In this document: one piece after another, positions 43,624 to 51,864 of the stretch | How positions within the stretch are numbered: position 1 is the stretch's first letter | Layout: every line of letters starts with the position of its first letter | Origin: Firmicutes bacterium AM55-24TS | Lineage (GTDB): Bacteria > Bacillota > Clostridia > UBA1381 | NCBI GenBank assembly: GCA_003460745.1 | Contig: QTVU01000005.1 | Coordinates: forward strand, 56,742-120,741 | DNA length: 64,000 bases | Direction: 5' to 3' | Program-made: the position numbers and the translations under genes | Notes under the pieces: model-generated | What the model saw: the letters and a program-made list of their open reading frames with translations, nothing else | What the model was told of the DNA's origin: nothing | Database searches by the model: none

Positions 43624-45201
43624 TTATCTTCTTCGTTTATCAAATTTACGTCGTTTTTTAAACTTTTCACGTTCTTCATAACGTCTGTGTTGTTCTGTCC
43701 TTCTATGCTGTTTTGCCTTATATATTTCGTTCTTCTTTTTCTTTTTCGGTGCAAGATACTTAAATATACCTTTACCCTCAAATTTCTTTGTTTTACCGAG
43801 ATACAATACAACCGCTATTGCCGCCAAGCAAAGTACCGCTACTATGCTTACAATCGCAACTGCCGCTCCTCCGCTCTTTCTGTCGTGATGTCCCTTTTCC
43901 TGCGGAAGTGCTTCATTCGGTTCAAATGACGGCATTGGTCCAGGCATCTCAACCGGTCCTACAAGTGCCGGCTTTTTTGTCGGTCTTGGTGTCGCGGACG
44001 GCTTTGGTGATGATGATTCCATAGGTGAAGCCGTTTTTGTCGGTTTCATTGTTCCCGTCACCTTAGTCGTTGTCTTTGGTTTTGTTGTCGTTTTAGGCTT
44101 TGTTGTTGTTTTCGGTTTCGTTGTTGTCTTTGTTGTCTTATTTGATTTTGATGTACTTGATGATGTCTTATTTGACGTATTGCCTGAAGATTGTGCTTTT
44201 GTCGGTGCAGGTGTTTCAAACACAACCGAATCATTCACGTCAAAATTAAAGAATGTCGCTTTATTCTGCAACTTTCTCAAATGGCTTGTAAGTGCACACA
44301 CTGCCAAAGACGTTGCCTCACTGTTACTCTTTCCCTTACCGGTTGAAAATCCACCGTCTTTTTGCTGATACTGCATTAAGCCGTCTACCGCACTGCCGTT
44401 TTTAGCAACAAATCTGCCGTCACTGTCAGCATTAACCCCCAACGTATCAAGTGCGATAACAGTCATTGCCGTTGATTCAAGGTCACCCCAATCACCGTCC
44501 TTGTCCTGTTCTGTCGACAAATAATTAAGTGCGTCTTCAACCGCATCTTTAGGGCTTAAATCAAGCACATAACCCGTCTGATTTTGCGTTATCGTATACG
44601 CACCGCTTGTTTCGCAATAAGGTGCAAGCGCCGTAATTGCAATTGCGGTACTGTACACGCTGTCATCAAAACTGCCGTTCGTATTTTGATGTGACAATAT
44701 CCCGGCAAGTATATCGTTTCTGTTTGACAATGCCCATTCAGGAGTTTCAAAACTCTTTGAATCAAGAGCAATAAGTCCCCACGAATATCCGTTTACACCC
44801 TCTTTTCCGAGTGGTGAAACATTATCTCTGTAATAAATACCGTCCGCAACCAAGTCACGTCCGCCGACGTTTCTCGGATCACCGCCTGACGCTATCGTTG
44901 CAAGCACTGTTCTTTGCATAGACGAGGCATTATGTTCTTCGCCGTAACCTGCCGCAACTCCGTCAAGGCCCGCCAAATATCTGCTGTAATCATAGTTTTT
45001 ACCCATTCGGTTCAAAGCCATAATATAAAAATCAGAACTATATGATCCGATTCCGTAAAACGGACTGTCCTTATCAGCTTTCCATTCTATTGCTTTTTCT
45101 ATAGCACTTTTTATGTCGCTTTCACTTGTTTCCGCATTGACGCACACTGTCGAAAACAGCATTGAAGTACATAAAACAACCGCCATGATTTTTTTCTTCA
45201 T
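43624..45201 (-). CDS. Surface protein with squalene-cyclase/prenyltransferase-type repeats and KTTTKP linker
   Basis: A 525-residue exported, membrane-anchored protein. Signal peptide 1-23 (cleavage near VNA-ET). Residues 30-330 form an alpha/alpha toroid with repeats of the prenyltransferase/squalene-oxidase class, for example LSHQNTNGSFDDSVYSTAIAI, LSTEQDKDGDWGDLESTAM and MQYQQKDGGFSTGKGKSNSE. The DXDDT cyclase motif is not seen, so terpene cyclase activity is unlikely. Then come a Ser/Thr-rich linker with four near-identical KPKTTT units, a Pro-rich section, a TM helix (about 455-477, AVAIVSIVAVLCLAAIAVVLYL) and a very basic cytoplasmic tail of about 45 residues. The toroid fold in exported proteins often binds cofactors or peptides (transcobalamin-like), but nothing identifies the ligand. 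Function unknown. Confidence 0.8.
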   Translation of the reverse strand: MKKKIMAVVLCTSMLFSTVCVNAETSESDIKSAIEKAIEWKADKDSPFYGIGSYSSDFYIMALNRMGKNYDYSRYLAGLDGVAAGYGEEHNASSMQRTVLATIASGGDPRNVGGRDLVADGIYYRDNVSPLGKEGVNGYSWGLIALDSKSFETPEWALSNRNDILAGILSHQNTNGSFDDSVYSTAIAITALAPYCETSGAYTITQNQTGYVLDLSPKDAVEDALNYLSTEQDKDGDWGDLESTAMTVIALDTLGVNADSDGRFVAKNGSAVDGLMQYQQKDGGFSTGKGKSNSEATSLAVCALTSHLRKLQNKATFFNFDVNDSVVFETPAPTKAQSSGNTSNKTSSSTSKSNKTTKTTTKPKTTTKPKTTTKPKTTTKVTGTMKPTKTASPMESSSPKPSATPRPTKKPALVGPVEMPGPMPSFEPNEALPQEKGHHDRKSGGAAVAIVSIVAVLCLAAIAVVLYLGKTKKFEGKGIFKYLAPKKKKKNEIYKAKQHRRTEQHRRYEEREKFKKRRKFDKRRR

Positions 45202-45245
45202 ATTAAAAATCCCTTCTGACTTTAAATACTCTATATCAGTTTATC

Positions 45246-45275
45246 ATTATACCATACATTACTAACAGTTTTCAA
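45246..45275 (-). promoter_or_regulatory. Promoter of the toroid surface protein
   Basis: Minus strand TTGAAA, 18 bp, TATAAT, 45 bp before the start codon. Confidence 0.65.
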
Positions 45276-45413
45276 CCATTATTCTTTACAAAATTCATTA
45301 TATTTTCGTTACAAATTTTATCGTCATATTAAACTAAATTCACTGTTATTTAATTATCAATTTTAACCAATTTATGATATGATAAAATTTGAGGGAGAAT
45401 TGGAGGTATTTTT

Positions 45414-48400
45414 ATGAAAAAACTTTTATGCACGGTACTTTCGACAGTGCTTGCTATGTCATCGGCAGCGGCTTTAAATATGTCTGCTTATGCTGACAGT
45501 GCAAACACGCAGCAGGTAAGCTACAACTATTGGTATAATTCTTCTACAGGATATACCGATGAAAATGTGCACACACGTCAAATGGAAAAACTTGACCGCG
45601 GTCTTATCGCAATAAAAACAGACGGCGGTGTATATTTAAGTTGGCGATTATTTGACAATGAGGACAACATTTTCGGCAGTGCCGATAAAAATGTGTCATT
45701 TAATGTATATCGTGACGGCAAAAAAATAAGCGAAGTCGCAACCAAAACAAATTATGTTGATTCAACCGTTGGTACAAATTACAGTGTTGCACCTGTTATA
45801 AACGGTGTTGAAGGAGAAAAATGCAATCCGGTAACGGCATACAATAACAGTTATTTTGATATACCGCTTTTAAAACCTGATGACGAAACAATTTATGACC
45901 CATCAAACAATAAGCTTGCTACATATTCATTCTTCCCTGCCGACTGTTCAACGGGTGACGTTGACGGCGACGGAGAGTACGAAATAATTGTGAAGTGGAC
46001 ATCTCACGAGCGTGACGTAGGAACACCTGCATATTCCGGTACGGTACATCTTGCCGCATACAAATTAGACGGCACAAAACTTTGGAAGAACGATATTGAA
46101 CTCGGTAAAAACGTATATTCAAGTGCACACACACTTCAGTTCCTTGTATACGACTTTGACGGTGACGGCAAATCGGAAGTAATATGTCAAACTTCACTCG
46201 GTTCAAAGGACGGACAGGGCAAATATGTTTCAAATGCCGCACAAACCGATGAAGAAATTAAAGCAATAACAGATAAAGAAAATTCAACTGCCGATTACAG
46301 AAGTAGTTCCGGTGTAATTACCAAAGGTGAAGAATTTTTAACTGTATTCAACGGCGAAACAGGTGCGGCAATGGACACTATTAGTCTTCCGACAACTCGC
46401 GGAAGTGAAAACGGTGTAGATTACGGTGACGATTTCGGTAACCGTTCAAATCGTTTTGTATCCGACATTGCTTATCTTGACGGCGAAAAGCCGTATGCAA
46501 TATATTTAAGGGGCTACTATTTCGGCAGAAACGGCAAACAGCGTACAAGCATTGCCGGTATAAGCTGGGACGGTACAGCTTTATCCCCTACTTATCGTTT
46601 TGATACGCAAAAAGGTCAAGAGGGATATTACGACGGTGCTTATCAATATGTCGGAAACGGCAACCACAACTGTACCGTTGCCGATGTGGATAATGACGGC
46701 AAAGACGAATTTATCACAGGCGCATTGTGTATGGAAGTCAATGACGACAACGAATTCCGTCCTAAATGGTGTACATATTTACAGCACGGTGACGCACTTC
46801 ATATAGGAAACTACGACCCTACACATACCGGTTTTGAATTTTTCACAGTTCACGAGGACAGCGGAACAAACAGCCTTAGCGGTAATGACATAACTCTGGA
46901 TTTCGGTATGTCTGTTATTGACGCCGAAACAGGCAATATTATGTTCCACGAAGGTGCGTCCGATGACACAGGTCGCGGTGTTATGGCGAATGTCGGTGCC
47001 GGCGGATACTATCAAATTTGGAGTGCAAAAAACTCTGCAAGACAGTCAAACGGCGGCACTGATTTCACAACTGCCAATTCACTTACAGGCAGAAATACAC
47101 CTTCAATGAATTTCCGTATTTTCTGGGACGGAGATTTATACGACAACTTGCTTAACGGTGCAAATATCACCGATTGGAACGGCCGTAATATGAGCAATAT
47201 ATTCAGTGCCGGAAATTATGATTGTGTTTCAATCAACGACACAAAAGCAAATCCGTCACTTCAAGCCGACCTTTTCGGTGACTGGAGAGAAGAAGTTGTC
47301 TACCCTACCAGTGACGGAACGGCTCTTAGAGTATTCTCAACAACCGATACGACAGATTATAAAATCAAAACACTTATGCAAGACCCTGTATACCGCAGCG
47401 GTGTTGCGGCAGAACAAACTGCGTACAACCAACCTCCGCACGTCGGTTTCTATATGGGTAAAGAAGTGTTTGAAACAAGAAAAATTACAAGCATAACCAT
47501 AACAACACAACCTACAAGGACATCATACATTCCGGGTGAATCGTTCGACAAAACAGGTATGGTTGTAAATGCTAATTATTCGGACGGCACTTCAGAGGAA
47601 ATTAGTGCTTACACAGTTTCCGAAATCGATAAAGATAAAATCGGCGAACAGACGCTTACTGTTTCATATTTGGGTAAAACCGATACAATCACAATATATG
47701 TTGTTGAACCGGGTATTACTTCTCTTAACAATATATATAATACAAACAGCACATCATCAAAACTGTTTACTGCACCAATCGGCAGTTATGCGGGTGACTT
47801 CACGCTCGAACATACAGTGAAAATCAACTCAATCCCCGCAAACGGTAACACAGACAAAAACAATGCGGCAGGATTTTTCGTAAGATTTATGGCTGACAAG
47901 CAAACAGGAGGCGGTTGGTATCTTACAAAAAAATCTGATACTGAATTGAATGTTGCATGGAAAAACACAAGAGCGTCTTCCGTAGGCACAATCAAGCTTG
48001 GCGAAACATATACTTTCCGCTACAACTTTACAAATGTCGGCAACGGAAACGGTGCGACTGTTACGCTAACTATCCTTGATTCATCGGGTAACACAGTTAT
48101 ATCAGCAAGTGGACTTAATCTAAGAAATTTCTCTGATACGGATTCCGGTAAAAAATCGCCTATCACATACGTTCAGATTTATAATCAAGCCAACGCAAAC
48201 TCAACATCAAGTGTTGAATTTGCAAATGCAAGATATTACACTACAAGCGAAATAACCGTAAATGGTCAGAATGTTGCTTTAAACATCGGTTGCCTGACAG
48301 ATATGAAAGGATATGCCGCAAAATATTCAAACGGTATTTTGACAGATTTAGCCGATATTACGCCTGAAAAAGCAGGTCAATCAAGTGTTTTACTTCAATT

Positions 48401-48467
48401 TGAACCTGATAAAGTGTTTATTTGGAACGATATGACTCCTGTTGATTTTTGGCAAAAAACAGAATAA
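45414..48467 (+). CDS. Secreted PL11 rhamnogalacturonan lyase with Ig-like and C-terminal modules
   Basis: A 1017-residue extracellular lyase. Signal peptide 1-27 (AYA-DS). Residues 40-680 match polysaccharide lyase family 11 (YesW/YesX): MEKLDRGLIAIKTDGGVYLSWRLF, CSTGDVDGDGEYEIIVKW, FLVYDFDGDGKSEVICQT, VADVDNDGKDEFITG, the Asp/Asn-rich calcium sites of the eight-bladed propeller, and LFGDWREEVVY. It cleaves rhamnogalacturonan-I by beta-elimination. A bacterial Ig-like domain follows (about 688-765: ITTQPTRTSYIPGESFDKTG), then a LamG-like region and a C-terminal module ending KVFIWNDMTPV. GGAGG lies upstream of the ATG. Single gene with its own terminator. Confidence 0.93.
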   Translation: MKKLLCTVLSTVLAMSSAAALNMSAYADSANTQQVSYNYWYNSSTGYTDENVHTRQMEKLDRGLIAIKTDGGVYLSWRLFDNEDNIFGSADKNVSFNVYRDGKKISEVATKTNYVDSTVGTNYSVAPVINGVEGEKCNPVTAYNNSYFDIPLLKPDDETIYDPSNNKLATYSFFPADCSTGDVDGDGEYEIIVKWTSHERDVGTPAYSGTVHLAAYKLDGTKLWKNDIELGKNVYSSAHTLQFLVYDFDGDGKSEVICQTSLGSKDGQGKYVSNAAQTDEEIKAITDKENSTADYRSSSGVITKGEEFLTVFNGETGAAMDTISLPTTRGSENGVDYGDDFGNRSNRFVSDIAYLDGEKPYAIYLRGYYFGRNGKQRTSIAGISWDGTALSPTYRFDTQKGQEGYYDGAYQYVGNGNHNCTVADVDNDGKDEFITGALCMEVNDDNEFRPKWCTYLQHGDALHIGNYDPTHTGFEFFTVHEDSGTNSLSGNDITLDFGMSVIDAETGNIMFHEGASDDTGRGVMANVGAGGYYQIWSAKNSARQSNGGTDFTTANSLTGRNTPSMNFRIFWDGDLYDNLLNGANITDWNGRNMSNIFSAGNYDCVSINDTKANPSLQADLFGDWREEVVYPTSDGTALRVFSTTDTTDYKIKTLMQDPVYRSGVAAEQTAYNQPPHVGFYMGKEVFETRKITSITITTQPTRTSYIPGESFDKTGMVVNANYSDGTSEEISAYTVSEIDKDKIGEQTLTVSYLGKTDTITIYVVEPGITSLNNIYNTNSTSSKLFTAPIGSYAGDFTLEHTVKINSIPANGNTDKNNAAGFFVRFMADKQTGGGWYLTKKSDTELNVAWKNTRASSVGTIKLGETYTFRYNFTNVGNGNGATVTLTILDSSGNTVISASGLNLRNFSDTDSGKKSPITYVQIYNQANANSTSSVEFANARYYTTSEITVNGQNVALNIGCLTDMKGYAAKYSNGILTDLADITPEKAGQSSVLLQFEPDKVFIWNDMTPVDFWQKTE

Positions 48468-48470
48468 TTA

Positions 48471-48508
48471 AATCAAAAGGTGTTGCAATATGCAACACCT
48501 TTTTGATT
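48471..48508. terminator. Bidirectional terminator
   Basis: Long arms AATCAAAAGGTGTTGCA/TGCAACACCTTTTTGATT (one bulge) with a 3-nt loop between convergent genes. Confidence 0.92.
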
Positions 48509-48520
48509 TATAAATACATA

Positions 48521-49264
48521 TTAATTATCAATAACTTCCTTAGCCATATTAATAAGTCCATGCTTATCAAGCGGTGAATCTATTGCCGTAATATTGTAAT
48601 AAATTCCGTCCTGTTCCCACTCAACGCCTTGCACTTGTGAAATTTCAACCTTCTCCGCGCCGTAGCTGAATACATATTTACCGCTTTCCTCGTCTTTCAT
48701 ATCCTGTTCAGTCTGCTGATAATCAGCCGGAACAACCTTATTTACATACGATATATATGCTATTGCTATGCCGTTATAATCGCTTACTTCGCTGTTTCCT
48801 TGGTCTTTATGGCTGTCCGCGTAAGTGTCGGCACTTAACATAACTTTGTCACCGTCTTTTTCATAATCAGCCATAAACGATTTATACTTTTCTTCTGTTC
48901 CGTTTTCTTCGTCAACATACTTATTTTTTCCGTTATGTCCGCCTTTAAATGTATAGCCGTTTGAAAATTGTTCGACAATCTTCGGTGAAAAGCCCACATT
49001 TTTATTAAGCGTTTCCGTAGCGGGAATGTTTGTATAATCCGGCTTTGACGATGTACTTCCCACAACATAACTAACCGCACCTCTTGACGCAAATGCCGCC
49101 GTGCCGATAGCCAATACTGCCGCCGCAATAATGATACTCTTTTTAAAAGATACTTTTTTCATTTTTACATTCTCCTTTTCAAAACTATCCAACGTCATAC
49201 AAAGTTTATTATGAAAATTTTCACTTGGTTTCGGAAAGGCATTTTTCCAATCATATTTATTCAT
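48521..49264 (-). CDS. Anti-sigma-like membrane protein of the ECF locus
   Basis: A 247-residue protein with a cytoplasmic N-terminus that resembles anti-sigma heads (MNKYDWKNAFPKPSENFHNKLCMTLDSFEKE), one TM helix (about 43-62, SIIIAAAVLAIGTAAFASRG) and an extracytoplasmic domain of about 180 residues, DUF4367/DUF4179-like in build. Placement directly after an ECF sigma gene, with overlap of the sigma stop, is the typical sigma/anti-sigma arrangement. ATG 49264 has AAAGGAGG 9 nt upstream. The family assignment of the outer domain is tentative. Confidence 0.75.
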   Translation of the reverse strand: MNKYDWKNAFPKPSENFHNKLCMTLDSFEKENVKMKKVSFKKSIIIAAAVLAIGTAAFASRGAVSYVVGSTSSKPDYTNIPATETLNKNVGFSPKIVEQFSNGYTFKGGHNGKNKYVDEENGTEEKYKSFMADYEKDGDKVMLSADTYADSHKDQGNSEVSDYNGIAIAYISYVNKVVPADYQQTEQDMKDEESGKYVFSYGAEKVEISQVQGVEWEQDGIYYNITAIDSPLDKHGLINMAKEVIDN

Positions 49265-49724
49265 CTTCAAGTTCCTCCTTTAAATTTTTACGACCGATAT
49301 GCAAACGGCTTTTAACCGTTCCGACAGGAATTTTTAATATATTCCCTACTTCTTCGACAGAATAACCTTCTATATAGTGTAGCATTATTACTATTCTGAT
49401 TTTGGGTTTCAGCTTTTTAACCGCATTATAAAGCTCGGTGTAGTTTGAATTGTCCTTATATTCAAAACTGTTGTTACAGTCCTCTATCGAAACAACTCTT
49501 TTATATTCACGCAACTTTTTATAACATTCGTTTATTAAAATTCTTATAAGCCACGTTTTGAAATACTTTTCTTCTTTAAGAGTATGAATTTTCGTATATG
49601 CCTTTAAAACAGCCTCCGAAACAACATCTTCACAGTCACTTTCACTTTTAAGCATGCCCTTTGCAATATGGTACATTGTATTTTCAGATTTCAGAACTTC
49701 TTGTGTAAATTTTTCTCTGTCCAT
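49257..49724 (-). CDS. ECF RNA polymerase sigma factor
   Basis: A 155-residue sigma-70-family ECF factor: region 2 (MYHIAKGMLKSESDCEDVVSEAVLKAYTKIHTLKE...FKTWLIRILINECYK) and region 4 (LKPKIRIVIMLHYIEGYSVEEVGNILKIPVGTVKSRLHIGRKNLKEEL). Directs RNA polymerase to a stress or envelope regulon. AAAGGT lies 8 nt before the ATG. Overlaps the anti-sigma start by 8 nt. A candidate ECF-type promoter lies upstream, which suggests autoregulation. Confidence 0.93.
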   Translation of the reverse strand: MDREKFTQEVLKSENTMYHIAKGMLKSESDCEDVVSEAVLKAYTKIHTLKEEKYFKTWLIRILINECYKKLREYKRVVSIEDCNNSFEYKDNSNYTELYNAVKKLKPKIRIVIMLHYIEGYSVEEVGNILKIPVGTVKSRLHIGRKNLKEELEDE

Positions 49725-49775
49725 TAGATTTTACCTTTCTGTATAAACATCAGCGCTTTTTGTTTGTACATCAGT

Positions 49776-49803
49776 TAGATAATATTGGGCGACATTTGGT
49801 TCA
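49776..49803 (-). promoter_or_regulatory. Candidate ECF-type autoregulated promoter
   Basis: Minus strand TGAACC, 16 bp, TATCTA, 50 bp before the sigma gene. The TGAAC -35 core with a 16-bp spacer is usual for ECF sigma factors; the -10 is less certain. Confidence 0.38.
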
Positions 49804-49812
49804 TTTTTATAT

Positions 49813-49845
49813 AAAAAAACCGACGAAAAATTTTCGTCGGTTTAA
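49813..49845 (-). terminator. Terminator of the VOC-SDR operon
   Basis: Arms AAACCGACGAAAA/TTTTCGTCGGTTT, seven T on the minus strand, 20 bp after the SDR gene. Confidence 0.9.
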
Positions 49846-49865
49846 AAAACGTATTTAAGCTGTCA

Positions 49866-50666
49866 TCACGGTTGTTTACCGATGTAAGCAAGGATACCGC
49901 CGTCAACATATAGAATGTGACCGTTTACAGCATTTGATGCGTCTGAAGCAAGGAATACAGCAGGACCTGTAAGTTCTTCAGCTTGTAGCCATCTGCCTGC
50001 AGGAGTTCTGCCGCAGATAAACTGGTCGAACGGATGTCTTGATCCGTCAGCTTGCTTTTCTCTTAGCGGAGCTGTTTGAGGTGTAGCTATGTAACCAGGG
50101 CCGATACCGTTACATTGAATGTTGTTAGCACCGTATTCTGAACAGATGTTTCTTGTAAGCATCTTTAGACCACCCTTAGCAGCAGCATAAGCTGATACAG
50201 TTTCACGGCCAAGCTCTGACATCATTGAACAGATGTTTATAATCTTACCGTGACCCTTCTTAATCATTGAAGGAATAACTGCCTTTGATACGATAAACGG
50301 AGCGTTAAGGTCAACGTCAATAACCTGTCTGAACTCGTCAGCAGTCATATCGCACATAGGAATTCTCTTAATGATACCTGCATTGTTTACAAGAATATCG
50401 ATAACGCCTACTTCAGCCTCGATTTTCTTAACCATTTCCTGTACCATTTCTTCGTTAGTTACGTCGCAAACATAACCCTTAGCATCGATACCGTCAGCTG
50501 TATATGCAGCCATACCCTTATCAACAAATTCCTGCTTAATATCGCAGAAAACAATCTTAGCACCTGACTTTGCATATGCTGACGCAATAGCATAGCCGAT
50601 ACCGTATGATGCACCTGTTACAAGTGCAACTTTACCTTCAAGACTAAAGTTTAAATACTCACTCAT
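49866..50666 (-). CDS. SDR oxidoreductase, gluconate 5-dehydrogenase / KduD-like
   Basis: A 266-residue classical short-chain dehydrogenase. Cofactor site VTGASYGIGYAIA (17-29), NNAG (about 92), catalytic Ser in ICSMMSE, YAAAK (Tyr/Lys) and a C-terminal ILYVDGGILAYIGKQP tail that is typical of the gluconate 5-dehydrogenase/2-dehydro-3-deoxygluconate 5-dehydrogenase group. In pectin-using bacteria this group acts in uronate breakdown (KduD role), consistent with the PL11 and GH genes in the window. kduI is not adjacent, so gluconate or another polyol remains possible. RBS GGAGG is upstream. Transcribed with the VOC gene. Confidence 0.85.
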   Translation of the reverse strand: MSEYLNFSLEGKVALVTGASYGIGYAIASAYAKSGAKIVFCDIKQEFVDKGMAAYTADGIDAKGYVCDVTNEEMVQEMVKKIEAEVGVIDILVNNAGIIKRIPMCDMTADEFRQVIDVDLNAPFIVSKAVIPSMIKKGHGKIINICSMMSELGRETVSAYAAAKGGLKMLTRNICSEYGANNIQCNGIGPGYIATPQTAPLREKQADGSRHPFDQFICGRTPAGRWLQAEELTGPAVFLASDASNAVNGHILYVDGGILAYIGKQP

Positions 50667-50737
50667 CTTAAATTTTTCCTCCTTGTATTTTTATATTTAA
50701 TATAAATATTAACTGATTTAATAATTCTTAAAAAGAA

Positions 50738-51127
50738 TTACATTAACGGTTCGGGACGATAGATAAGGTGTGAGAAATTGCCTTCAATATCTCTGTACCA
50801 ATATGTCTTTAATCCCTTTGCATTTTCAGATACATCATGTACTTCTTCAACTCTTTCATCAGCCTTTAGCTTTGCAACGATTTCGTCAAAAGCCGCCGGA
50901 GTTACAGAAAAAGCAAGGTGTCTGATACCTGCCTGTTTTTCAACGTCAGCGGTTTTATCGTCTGTTGCCGTAACAAACTCAATCATACTGCCGTCGGCAA
51001 ACTGAAGAAAATATGTACCCTTACCGTTGTCATAAACAACTCTGCCGCCGTACATTTCCATATACCAATCTTTAAGTGCGGCTGTGTTCTTTGAAACAAC
51101 AGCAACGTGTTCAATACCGTTTACCAT
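50738..51127 (-). CDS. VOC (glyoxalase/dioxygenase fold) protein
   Basis: A 129-residue vicinal-oxygen-chelate protein with paired beta-alpha-beta-beta-beta modules: VNGIEHVAVVSKNTAALKDWY (metal His), FLQFADGSMIEFV (metal Glu), GIRHLAFSV (metal His) and YWYRDIEGNFSHLI. All expected metal-ligand positions appear present. Substrate is unknown; in this pairing a role as sugar epimerase or lactoylglutathione-lyase-like enzyme in the SDR pathway is possible. ATG 51127 has GGAG 8 nt upstream; GTG codon at 51136 overlaps it. First gene of the pair; the 71-bp gap to the SDR gene holds only a weak TTCTT/AGAA hairpin. Confidence 0.85.
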   Translation of the reverse strand: MVNGIEHVAVVSKNTAALKDWYMEMYGGRVVYDNGKGTYFLQFADGSMIEFVTATDDKTADVEKQAGIRHLAFSVTPAAFDEIVAKLKADERVEEVHDVSENAKGLKTYWYRDIEGNFSHLIYRPEPLM

Positions 51128-51163
51128 TATAACCACTCCTATTTAACATTAATAACTATATCT

Positions 51164-51192
51164 ATTATAGCATATTTTCTGTATTATTTCAA
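51164..51192 (-). promoter_or_regulatory. Promoter of the VOC-SDR operon
   Basis: Minus strand TTGAAA, 17 bp, TATAAT, 37 bp before the VOC start codon. Confidence 0.7.
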
Positions 51193-51210
51193 CTGATTTA
51201 TATAATATTT

Positions 51211-51864
51211 TTACAAAATCTCTTTATCTCCGATTGTCATTGAATTTCTGTGCACATTCATAAAACCGCCTTTGAAATTATCGCAATATTTTTCCATTGC
51301 GTCAATAACACTCTGCGGTTTAAGATTATACACACTGCCTACAGAAATACACATTTTAAGCACAAGTATGCCGTTATCTTCGCTTATTTTTTCAATGCGA
51401 TATATATACGGACGTATATCCGACTCTTTTACACCGCTCTTTGATTTTTTCATTACTTTGAGTTCGTTTTGTGCAAGAAGTTTTTCAATATCCGCACTGC
51501 CCTCATATTCAAGTTCAACCGTATACACCGCTCTGTCAAGTTTTGTAAGGTCAATTTCCTTGCCCTCAACTTTTTTTGCGGCAAGAATTTTATATCCCGG
51601 TGGAAAAGCATTATTGATTGTATCGACAAGTTCTTGTTCACTGTAATCTCCGTCAAAGCCTACTTTCATATACTCGCAGTCAGAAGTCACACCTACCGAC
51701 AACGGCTGTGCAACCATCATAATCGGGTGAGGATTAAATCCGTTTGAAAACATAAAATTCATACCTGTACGACGTACTGTTCTGTGGAACAGACGCACAA
51801 AGTCAAGGTGAGAAATATATTTTACTCTTTCATCTCGCGAATATTTCAATATATAATTACTCAT
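51211..51864 (-). CDS. TIGR03936 family (DUF2344) radical-SAM-linked protein
   Basis: A 217-residue protein of the DUF2344 family, which always accompanies TIGR03960 radical SAM proteins, as here. Starts MSNYILKYSRDERVKYISHLDFVRLFHRTVRRTGMNF, with the SHLD and FNPHPIMMVAQPLSVGVTS motifs of the family. It probably helps the radical SAM partner in RNA or cofactor modification; function not established. ATG 51864 overlaps the stop of its partner by 8 nt. In many Firmicutes this pair precedes rng-rplU-rpmA; here it does not. Confidence 0.88.
   Translation of the reverse strand: MSNYILKYSRDERVKYISHLDFVRLFHRTVRRTGMNFMFSNGFNPHPIMMVAQPLSVGVTSDCEYMKVGFDGDYSEQELVDTINNAFPPGYKILAAKKVEGKEIDLTKLDRAVYTVELEYEGSADIEKLLAQNELKVMKKSKSGVKESDIRPYIYRIEKISEDNGILVLKMCISVGSVYNLKPQSVIDAMEKYCDNFKGGFMNVHRNSMTIGDKEIL

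Noticed and set aside
44030..44170. Linker repeats in the surface protein as a mobile element
   Set aside because: They encode a KPKTTT linker in frame and fit a low-complexity spacer.
43624..45201. Squalene-hopene cyclase
   Set aside because: The DXDDT motif is not seen, and the protein is exported and anchored by a C-terminal helix.
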